A stretch of 64,000 nt of DNA from assembly GCA_945643635.1 (NCBI GenBank), contig CALZFC010000243.1, positions 450,001 through 514,000 of the forward strand. Direction: 5' to 3'. Of the stretch, positions 40,246-50,900 are shown one piece after another; the stretch's first letter is position 1; every line of letters begins with the position of its first letter. The notes beneath the pieces were generated by a model that saw only the letters and a list, made by a program, of their open reading frames with translations, searched no databases and was not told where the DNA came from. This DNA is from Allodiplogaster sudhausi. Taxonomy: Eukaryota; Nematoda; Chromadorea; Rhabditida; Diplogasteridae. Made by a program: the position numbers and the translations under genes.

Positions 40246-41173
40246 ATCTATCTATCTCTGTTCTCTCTATCTCTTTTCTCTCGCTATTTCTCTCTCTCTC
40301 TACTCTATATCCCTCTCTATCTCTCTCTATCTTTGTTCTCTCTATCTCTCTCTATCCCTCTCTATCTCTCTCTATCTCTGTTCTCTCTATCTCTCTATCC
40401 CTCTCTATCTCTGTTCTCTCTATCTCTTTTCTCTCGCTATTTCTCTCTCTCTCTTTTTCTCTCTCTCTCTTTCTATCTATCTATCTCTGTTCTCTCTATC
40501 GCTTTTCTCTCGCTATTTCTCTCTCTCTCTCTCTCTACTCTATATCCCTCTCTATCTCTATCTATCTTTGTTCTCTCTATCTCTCTCTATCCCTCTCTAT
40601 CTCTCTCTATCTCTGTTCTCTCTATCTCTTTTCTCTCGCTATTTCTCTCTCTCTCTCTCTTTCTCTATCTCTGTTCTCTCTATCTCTGTTCTCTCTATCT
40701 CTCTCTATCTCTGTTCTCTCTATCCCTCTCTATCTCTTTTCCCTCGCTATTTCTCTCTCTCTCTCACTCTCTCTCCCTCTCTCTCTCGCTCTCCAGATCG
40801 TGATCGAGTGTCTGGTGGCTTCACGTGAGAGAGAGCGCCTGGCTGCCTACGCTGCTTCCCTCCCGCACCGCTCGCCCGAGTCGTTTAAGGCACTCGCTGC
40901 ACTCGACAATCAGGCAAGTTCATTTTTTTTTAGTTTTAATTCATGCGGTTTCCTATTTTAATGCTAAAATATAGTAAAATGAAATGCATATCTGTAAATA
41001 TTTTAATACTATCTTGTTTTAACATTCCACATTATTTCAGTTAATATACTAGTAATAAGGGTAGAATCGTAATTTGTGTTTTTTTTTGTCGCGAACATAT
41101 AAAAAAATATTTAAGAAGATATCGATGTTTAAAAAAAAATTTGTTTCAGTCCATCAAATGGAAAACGGGATGA
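33987..41173 (+). CDS. spe-39: SPE-39/VIPAS39 homologue, complete, 17 exons
   Basis: Partner of VPS33-class SM proteins in endosome-lysosome tethering; in C. elegans needed for sperm membrane organelles. Exons: 33987-34088, 34294-34475, 34696-34810, 34946-35002, 35145-35273, 35645-35736, 35956-36025, 36175-36311, 36569-36661, 37203-37299, 37704-37832, 38706-38803, 38936-38997, 39385-39515, 39787-39864, 40797-40913, 41150-41173; 1713 nt, 570 aa. The N-terminal third is Ser/Thr-rich and disordered after FTFDDPEDSYWNQ. A coiled region (YSRLKQEHRNLQKKYN) leads into the Vps16 C-terminal-like helical domain with ATLYYCALYHYDLPQ, VWTTVSALVRQSRW and VIECLVASRERERLAAYAASLP. It ends NQSIKWKTG. Introns 12 and 16 need GC donors. 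Intron 15 is almost wholly CT repeat. Exons 3-4 are the least certain. Confidence 0.88.
35036..35144. repeat. CT microsatellite, spe-39 intron 4
   Basis: CT/CTTT repeat running up to the acceptor TCTTTCAG. Confidence 0.85.
37048..37160. repeat. GA microsatellite, spe-39 intron 9
   Basis: GA/GAAA repeat on the sense strand, opposite in orientation to most intronic tracts in this window. Confidence 0.85.
39869..40796. repeat. 930-bp CT/TATC satellite filling spe-39 intron 15
   Basis: Almost pure CT dinucleotide with interspersed TATCTC, TGTTCTC and TTTTCTCTCGCTATTTCTC phrases. The phrase CTCTCTATCTCTTTTCTCTCGCTATTTC recurs about six times, so a higher-order repeat of variable length is present. 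It lies between donor GTTAGTG and acceptor CTCCAG. The 330-codon frames across it are artefacts. Confidence 0.92.
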
Positions 41174-41705
41174 CGAGTTATCGAGGTCTTTCTCCGGGGG
41201 AGGAGGTGTTACTTTTTCGACTGAAAACGTGCAATATGTTGCCTAAGCCTTCAGTGCTGCAATTTAATGTTTTTCTCTCCTCTAACGCTTTCAATATTTC
41301 ATGTATATCCTAGTCCTTGTATATTTGGTGACTAAAATGCTTTTGTTAATAGCACAAAAGATATAAGAAAGAAATGCATATTCGCTTCATCATTTATTTA
41401 CTCAACTATGACAGGTATTGTGATATGTGGTTGTGAATATATTTATTGTGCATCTCATTGGTTGATTAAATATTTCATTTCTTACAATCTTCCTCTGTGT
41501 TTCTTGATGCTGATTTGGTTGCAATACCAACGCATGTCCAAACTATCTAACACCATGGTTCCCTTTTATGATATACTTATTCTTTTCTTGCCATCTCTTT
41601 CCCCAACCTATTAATCTGACTCTATCTCTCAATCTTAATCTTCTCTCTCTCTCTGCCTCTCTTTCTCTATCCCCTCGTTCTCGTCTCCATTTTTCTTCAC
41701 ATATG

Positions 41706-41744
<39 letters not shown>

Positions 41745-41839
41745 TCTCTCTGTTCTTCTCCTTATTCTCGCTCTCTCTAATCTCACTATCTGTCTTTTCC
41801 CTCAACCCCTGGGAATCTTTCTCTCTCCATTAAGACCGG
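41174..41839. other. Short intergenic gap spe-39 to FOCAD
   Basis: About 670 bp containing the spe-39 3' UTR and a CT tract at 41642-41780. The FOCAD start codon follows CCATTAAGACCGG, whose TTAAG could be a trans-splice acceptor 5 bases upstream; same orientation and short distance permit an operon but do not prove it. Confidence 0.4.
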
Positions 41840-44800
41840 ATGGAAGCGACGGCTGCCGATTTCCGGGCGCAGCTTCTTTTCTCGAACCCCGTTGTCCAGG
41901 CCCAAGGATTCTCGGCGTTGATCAATGCGCTGCGGGCGAGCAAGCAGGAAAAGGAGAAGGTCGGTCTATGATTTACATGCAGTCTTCCTTATAATTTTTA
42001 TAACTTGTAGACTCGTTGAATAATTGTGGCTTTTAATTGTATTTTTTTAAATCATTTATACTCCATTTCCAACTACTGAACTGATCATACTTTTATATGT
42101 TGCCAAAAACTATATTTGATACTCGTATTGTGTGTAAGAGGACATAGAAAAAGAAAGGGCATAATTGTTGCTTTTAGTTTATTTTGTAAACAATCCCCTT
42201 CCCCCTTTACAGAGCGGCCTCGTTGCCGTTCTGTGGCAGTGCCTCAGCGACTTTGGACGGGCACCTGCGGAGTGGGCGGAAACGTCCATGAAAGGACTCG
42301 TACAAGAAGGACTTGTTAAGAGAGGTAACAGGAAAAGAGTTTAAGATTGATCGATTTTGCGAATTGGATTCGTATTTAGGGAGAGAAATACATAGAGTGA
42401 GAGAGAAAGAGAGAGAGCGAGTGAGATAGAGGAAGGAGAGAGAGAAAGAGAGAGAGTCAGAGTTCTTTGAGATGTCGCCATCTCCGAGTGTCTGCATCGC
42501 CTTCAGCCAAACACGCCATGTACCATTCGACTAGCACTTTCTTTGACAGAGAACTTGTTCAGGTGAGATGAGAAGGTTGAAATGTGCACGGTAGGGGTAG
42601 AATAGATTTAAGAGTAATACTTGTTTATGTAGTACGCTATAAGTAAATATATACAACAATCTTGACTCAACGTCCACGAGTGAACGTTGATGGAATATTG
42701 TTGGTTACTTACTCGGCGGTTTGGTTGCAATGGCAACAGATTAGGATTGTAGTTTGAAGAATAAGCTTGGAGAATCTTTCAGTACGTGCCAAGCTGTTCT
42801 TAACGCTCGTCGAAAAGTGTGGCCCCAGCTTGTCGTTGAAGTTCAGGAGCTGTCCAGCCTAAGCGACGACGAGTCAGTTGTTTTTTGAATATTAATAATT
42901 ATTTCATTTTAAATTTATTCTAAAATTATTATACTTGTTTAATATGCACGAGAATATTTTAAGATTTTATTCATAAAGTGTATATGGATTATGCTTTACA
43001 AACATGACATAATTTTTATTTCATTCACAGCAAGCGATCACTGAAAATCCTGCTCAGCCACGATCCACTCTTCCCAGCAGAAGATCGAAGTAGTCTCATC
43101 TCGCTTCTCTTTCCGCAGAAAAGTCGGTGAATCTATGACTTTTTATCATTGGTTTCTTTTATGGCAAAGATATAGATAACTTATTGCCAGTGGGAAATGG
43201 ATTTTTAATGCGTCGAAATGTGGTTAGTAATTATTGGCTTCCGAACAACGATCTTAGCCTTCGCGAGAAGAACTCGTACAGATCAAATATATTGATTAAG
43301 AAACAAATCCGGACCTCGGCCTTCTTCTCATGGATGTGTACGAAGAAGAGGAGATCTTCCGAGCAGCAGGAGAAGAAACCTCAGCGTACGGAGTACTTGT
43401 GCCCCAACTAATCCGTCAGTTAATACTATGGTCTACAGTCGCTTTTGAGATAGAATCGAACCATGAATTGTTCGCTTCTCGGGTCAAGGTGCTTGCATTT
43501 CTCGCAAGAGAGGGTATGACAGTTTGAGAATTTACAATTTCACTGCTTGCTTAGTTTAGCTTCCCGGATCTTTCCTGCCTACATCTAATGAAAGTTTATA
43601 CAATGAATTCCATGCAATGAATGTGCTATTTCTCTTGAGACCGCCTGCCGCCCTCTGCTCTCTCCTCCCTTGATCTCTCCTCAGTCGACTGGATCTTCCC
43701 ACTCGCAGCACATCTCCCCTCGATGACGTCGGTTCTTCTCATGAATCAGTCAATCAAAGGCCACCCAGCATTCATCCCGGTTCTCCTTGAGGTATACGGA
43801 ATTTCTTTTACATTTCAAATTTAATTGTTGTAAAATTATGTATCAGCTTTTAAAATCACCGTGTTATGGGCGTTTGCTACAATAGAATTATTTTGTTAAA
43901 CAATTTAGAGTTAAATACATATTTTTGACTGCAGATTTATGCGATTGAAGGCGAATTTGCGAAGACAAATCTGCCATGTGCGAGTTCTGAAAAGCTGAAG
44001 AGGGTAAGTTGCTCATTTCAGATAAGAATATATTTAGCTATTTCAGTTCAATTTTTTTCTTTTAACTATTTGAATAAAATATTTTAGACTTTTGTAATTA
44101 CAAATTACTTCTGAATTTATATTTTGCTTTTATTGCCTTCAGGCCAAGCAGCTCCTCGTTGAATCGCAGAGCGCCACTAAGGCTGAAGTTGTACCGGCCG
44201 ATAGCGTGGATTATAGGTTTTGCTTTCCTTTTTTGGGTTTTTGTAAAAATTTCTTTTTTTTTATAATGTGGAAACACAATTGATACTCCTATTTTTTGCA
44301 CATTTAATTTGCTTTCCTATTCGAATGTATTAAATGTGGATCACTTATTCATCCCAGATGCCCCAAGTGGCGACTTCTCTCGTGGTTGCGCGAGGACAAT
44401 CAGCGACTCTGCTCATTCGTCGCATCTTCTCTTCTGGAGATGGGAAGAGAAGGAATGAGAACGGAGAAAGAAAGGGAAGGGACTGGAGGTTAGATAATCA
44501 GCTTCTTTTTTGCTGGATCAACCTTTATTCTAGATTTCTCTCGCTCTCTCTCTCTCTCTCTCTTTCTCTCTCGCTCGCTCTCTCTCTTTTTCTCTCTTTC
44601 TCTCTCTCTATTTATCTCTTTCTCTCTCTTTATCTCTTTCTTTATCTCCCTCTCTCTTTCTCATTTTCAGTTGCTCCCTTTTCGCCCTCTCCATCATCCG
44701 AGTCTCTTGCCCTCCTCGCCGGCCTCCTTCCATCCGCTCTCTCGGCTTGCCCAGAGGAGACGATGCGACTTCTGGCCGAATTGACTGAGAAGAACCACAG

Positions 44801-46021
44801 ATTGGTACTGTAGTGGGCATGGCGGGAAGGTGTAGATTTTAAATAATGACCTAAAAATTTGCTTCTGATTGCGTGATTTCAAAAAAAGTTTCTATGCTTC
44901 TCAACCATAATTGGACGCCTTCACTGACAATGAGATGAATATAATATATTGTGCTTGACTGATTCCACAAGCTATAAGTTGATAAAAATGAAATAAAAAT
45001 AAAGTGTTCAGGCAAATACAGTATTCCTGCTGTGCCTAACGTTCTTCTCAAAGCCCTGGCTGCCCCTTGAACGGCCACTTCTTCTACGGACCATTGCCTC
45101 ACTCGCCACCCACAGGGTACGCTAGGTTCAGGCTTTTCGTTTGGGTGGAGGATTTGCTCTTAAAAGGATAGTTCACGATATGCGTATCTTTTAGCTATAC
45201 AATAGTTTTTTAAGGGTTGTTGTTTAATGATTTGATCTTAAAATAGATAACCCACAAAAATGAGTTTTTATTATACTAAAATTCATTGCTTAATATATGA
45301 TTCACAAAGTATACGGAACCGTTTCGTCATATGCATCTTTTAATGTGACATTACAAATTGAGTATTAAGGTAGTCGTGGCTCCGGTGGTGAAGCTTCTCC
45401 TTGTAGTTTGCCTATCCCGCATCGATCGAATGCAGGCAATCGAATTGCTCGGAGACGTGGTGGAGAGATGGCCACTTGTCGTGGGGAATCAAGTAAGTTT
45501 TCATTCTACTTTCCCTCTCTTGCTCTCTTTCTCTCTCTCTCTCTCTCACTCTCTCTCTCTCTTATTTGCCAGAAGTAAGAAAATTAATTTTAGGCTGATG
45601 ACCTTGCCAAATTGATCGATTCTACCGTGTCGAATGCCGAGGATATTGCGTGGGCCGAGGCAAAGCTCAGGCTGATCCGCAGGATATTCACGGCGACGTT
45701 GGTGAACGTTACTTTTAGTCGTTTTGATTTAGCCAGTAAAAGGCGTCTTTACAAAAATAATTTTAACCTCTGTTAAATAAATATGTTTCTTTAAATTTTA
45801 ATTTTTTTACATGATTAATTTTTAAAGAAATTACACATTTATAATGGCCCAATCTCAGGGAACGCACAGATGACTTCCTCGGAGTGCTGTCTGCTCTCCT
45901 CAAACAGGGCGGAACACTCTTGCCTGCCACTATTCGAGTGGTCACCGCGCTCTGCCAACAAGGGGTGCGATAGATATGGGTCTTTTCTTTAAATTCACAT
46001 TACATTATTCCACTGACTATG

Positions 46022-46059
<38 letters not shown>

Positions 46060-47330
46060 TTATTTATTTATTTATATATCCTACTTGAAGTTGTAAATTT
46101 ATTTATTATTTGTTTATTACATGATTTGGGCCTAAGAACCCTTGAATAACCGGATAGAACCTTGAACGTGATTTATTCTTGTAAGTTTATAATTATTCTC
46201 ATTAGGTTCTGGAGACATCGGCTGTGAGGGCGCAATTGAGAGAGAAGACACGAGCAGAGGGACAGGAAGCAGCACTCGCAGAGTATGCCGGACTGTTGGC
46301 AGTTGCAGCGGAGGAGGAAGAGGGGCAAGAGGTGAGGGTGGGGATTAGGAAGAGGAGGAGTCAAGAGAGAATGAAAGAGCAGAAGTATGTGAAAGGCTTC
46401 ATTTTATTTTATTCCAATTGCTTATTTTGAAGGAGTTTGCCGTCACTTGCCTGAAGGAACTCTGGAGCCTAACAATCCACGCAGATGGAAGAGGTATGAC
46501 GGCTGAACATCATTTTTTCAAATTAAATTATTTAATATTATTATGCATTACTACCCTTGCCATGAGAAGCAAGTTTCATACTTTATCTGAATTCACTTCA
46601 GTGTATATTCTGCAGTTTAATTTACAATTTTTTTTAAATAAACATACCTTTTATTACAACCCTGTTAATATAAAAAATTAACCGATTAATTTCCTAACAG
46701 TTCGCTCTGCCGCTTTCTCTGCGATGGCCGAGTTTAAATGGGAAGCCGTATCAGAAGTGATTCATTCCTCTGAGGAGTCGACCGAGAAGGGAAAAGAGAA
46801 ACAGAAACAAGAGAATGCAGCGAATGTACTACTCGAAAGATTCCAGAGAGACGTGGCAGATGAGAGGGAGAGAGAAGGTTGGAGACTCAGATGGAGAGTG
46901 CTTGAGAAAGTGTGAGACAAGATACTGAGGGAGTATAAACCTGTTTTTTCTCCTATTTTTTGTCAAACCCGTTTGCTGTAGTTCTGTATTAATCTCATGT
47001 ACTTGCAGCATTTTCCAAGCTGCTCCATCGTGATCTTCAAGATGACATCGAGTCGCTACCAAAACTCGTCTACACGAGGAGTGAGATGAGAGGTTTGATT
47101 TTATTTAAAATATTAAAATATTTTTCTTAGGGAATTTTTTTCAAAGAACTATGTTAAAAGGTTTTTTTTACATGTATGTATTTGTCGTTTGCTTTTTATG
47201 CAATAATTTATTTGTTACTACAAATTAAAATATAATTTGTCACTTTAAATTAATAAGTAAAGTTTAAAAAAGAAGTCGAAAAATCATTTCTGCAGTATAC
47301 GCCACTCATTACTTACTTTTAAAAGTTATA

Positions 47331-47369
<39 letters not shown>

Positions 47370-47960
47370 TTAATTATGCCTTCAGAATCCGACAGTTCAT
47401 CCCTTCTTTCACTGGCCGGCGAAGTGCTCGAACCCTGTCGCAACTCGCTGCCCCCTCTGAGGACACTCGCACTCTTTAGTGCTCTCTGCGCAGCGCAGCC
47501 CAAGCACAAGAAGATTGCATATGCCACGGGCATCTATCGACAGATGCTTGGCCAGGTTGGCATTTGAGGGGATAAAGGGATCAACGGGTTTGTTTAGTTG
47601 AAATCATCTTATATCTTTGTATCGTATAATTGTACTGACACTGACAAATTTCTGGATTAAGCAGATAACGCGATCGGGTTAGGCAATTGGAGGAAAACGT
47701 TTTATTCGGTTAAAACAGGAGACAGCTAAAGAATTTTGTTGTAAAATTTTTTGGACATTTCTAAATTATGTATTTAAAAGAGATTTTCATCCCCTTTAGG
47801 TGGTGATGTCACCTACGGATCCATGGCGAACAAAGCTGGAGACACAGGCTGGATGGAGACTGGCAACCGAGAGTCTCCTTAGGATTCTGGAGAACGCTCG
47901 AGTGGACGAGAGCGAGGGAGAGGGCGGGCAGGAGGGAGAGACGCAGGCAGCAGAGTGGTT

Positions 47961-47997
<37 letters not shown>

Positions 47998-50900
47998 GCA
48001 AAGAGGGAGAAGGGGGGGAAGAGGCAGTATGTAAGGAGACAATTTTAAACAGCTTTCTGCTACTAGGAACCATCGGCTTGAACAGTTCTAAATTCCATTA
48101 GTAATTTCCGTAAATAATCTATCATTAATCTTGTTGTCTCTCCGTTTCCCTTCACTTCCTCCCTCTCCTGTCCAGGGCCCGTTCGCGTGTCTGCGATGAG
48201 TTGAAGAAGGCCCTCCTCTGTCATCCGACCAGTCTCCCCTCTGTCCTCCTCTGCCTCTTCGCTATAGTCGCAAGCGAAAAGAGGAGAATTACGGTATGAC
48301 AAAAAATAATATCAGTATTTTATTTTATATATTTATCTCTCTGCACATCATATCCGTGCTTAAACGAGCTATCCGATAAATAACCGCACAAATTATTTTT
48401 CATTAAATTTTTTCTCTATGATTAACATTATTTATATACCATAATAAATGTATGCATGAGATGCAGACTCTCATGACCTCGGGAAGCGCCTCGTCTGCCT
48501 CTGCGGCGGCTGGCTCCTTCCGTCCGTGGCTCGTGTCGGTGGTGGAGTTCGTGCTGCTCGCGGCAGACAGGCAGCGACAGCCGCAGAGCCATCCACTCTT
48601 TCAGATATCTATTGTTAGTTGGCTTCTTCTCCCGCTCTCTTTCTGGCGCTACATCGTTTGAGAACCGGCGGATGAGAACGTAACGTATGAGAACCTTGGC
48701 CGGTCGTTTGAGAACCGAGCGTAAAGCGAATGTGCCGAATGAGAACCGAGCGGTAAAATGTCATTTTGGGTTTGGCCCGGATGAGAACCGAGCGGTAAAA
48801 TGTCATTTTGGGTTTGGCCCGGATGAGAACCGAGCGGGAAAATGTCATTTTGGGTTTGGCCCAGATGAGAACCGAGCGGTAAAATGTCATTTTGGGTTTG
48901 GCCCGGATGAGAACCGAGCGGGAAAATGTCATTTTGGGTTTGGCCCGGATGAGAACCGAGCGGGAAAATGTCATTTTGGGTTTGGCCCGGATGAGAACCG
49001 AGCGGGAAAATGTCATTTTGGGTTTGGCCCGGATGAGAACCGAGCGGGAAAATGTCATTTTGGGTTTGGCCCGGATGAGAACCGAGCGGGAAAATGTCAT
49101 TTTGGGTTTGGCCCGGATGAGAACCGAGCGGGAAAATGTCATTTTGGGTTTGGCCCGGATGAGAACCGAGCGGGAAAATGTCATTTTGGGTTTGGCCCGG
49201 ATGAGAACCGAGCGGGAAAATGTCATTTTGGGTTTGGCCCGGATGAGATCCGAGCGGGAAAATGTCATTTTGGGTTTGGCCCGGATGAGAACCGAGCGGG
49301 AAAATGTCATTTTGGGTTTGGCCCGGATGAGAACCGAGCGGAAAAATGTCATTTTGGGTTTGGCCCGGATGAGAACCGTGCAGTATATGAAGTTTCAGGG
49401 TATTTATCGAATGTGAACCACGGAGAAACATCTTTTCTTAATATCGACCATATGAGAACCGAGCTATTCAGGGGTTTATAATGTTTATCATCAACACGTT
49501 CCCCAAAGTATGTATCTACGAATGTGTTGAAGAGTTGCAAAACAATACTGTTAATCATTCTTTTCACTCACCAGTATGACTACCAATGGCAATGTTGAAT
49601 TTTACATTGAATTAATCCGGCAAAACGAGTGTAGCAGTGAATAGATAAAGTCGCCCTTTTGCCAAATTAAGACACGGAGGGTACGGGTCATACAAATTCT
49701 TCCGGTTTGAGAGCACACCAAATCCGCGTTGCGCCCGTTTCATGCGTCGGAAAATGTCATTTTGGGTTTGGCCCGGATGAGAACCGAGCGGGAAAATGTC
49801 ATTTTGGGTTTGGCCCGGATGAGAACCGAGCGGGAAAATGTCATTTTGGGTTTGGCCCAGATGAGAACCGAGCGGGAAAATGTCATTTTGGGTTTGGCCC
49901 GGATGAGAACCGAGCGGGAAAATGTCATTTTGGGTTTGGCCCGGATGAGAACCGAGCGGGAAAATGTCATTTTGGGTTTGGCCCGGATGAGAACCGAGCG
50001 GGAAAATGTCATTTTGGGTTTGGCCCGGATGAGAACCGAGCGGGAAAATGTCATTTTGGGTTTGGCCCGGATGAGAACCGAGCGGGAAAATGTCATTTTG
50101 GGTTTGGCCCGGATGAGAACCGAGCGGGAAAATGTCATTTTGGGTTTGGCCCGGATGAGAACCGAGCGGGAAAATGTCATTTTGGGTTTGGCCCGGATGA
50201 GAACCGAGCGGGAAAATGTCATTTTGGGTTTGGCCCGGATGAGAACCGAGCGGGAAAATGTCATTTTGGGTTTGGCCCGGATGAGAACCGAGCGGGAAAA
50301 TGTCATTTTGGGTTTGGCCCGGATGAGAACCGAGCGGAAAAATGTCATTTTGGGTTTGGCCCGGATGAGAACCGTGCAGTATATGAAGTTTCAGGGTATT
50401 TATCGAATGTGAACCACGGAGAAACATCTTTTCTTAATATCGACCATATGAGAACCGAGCTATTCAGGGGTTTATAATGTTTATCATCATCACGTTCCCC
50501 AAAGTATGTATCTACGAATGTGTTGAAGAGTTGCAAAACAATACTGTTAATCATTCTTTTCACTCACCAGTATGACTACCAATGGCAATGTTGAATTTTA
50601 CATTGAATTAATCCGGCAAAACGAGTGTAGCAGTGAATAGATAAAGTCGCCCTTTTGCCAAAAACACCTCAATATTAAGACACGGAGGGTACGGGTCATA
50701 CAAATTCTTCCGGTTTGAGAGCACACCAAATCCGCGTTGCGCCCGTTTCATGCGTCGCGGATAGGCATAGCATATAGCTCGCCTCCAAATGCATCGATCG
50801 AAGTGATTTAAACTCCCTCCAAATGTTACCGTAATATGTGGTCATTAATTTGAAAATTTAGGTAACTCCCACCAAAGGTTACCGTAATATGTGGTCATTA

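Noticed and set aside
39811..40828. Two overlapping frames of over 330 codons, almost all Ser-Leu
   Set aside because: They are translations of the CT satellite in spe-39 intron 15; the flanking exons splice across it in phase.
48738..50373. The 42-bp arrays looked at as a possible CRISPR array
   Set aside because: Units are contiguous with no unique spacers, the genome is eukaryotic and no cas genes exist. It is a minisatellite.
48615..50477. Long repeat frames on both strands taken as protein genes
   Set aside because: They arise from a stop-free 42-bp unit, lack start context or splice support, and occur equally on both strands.
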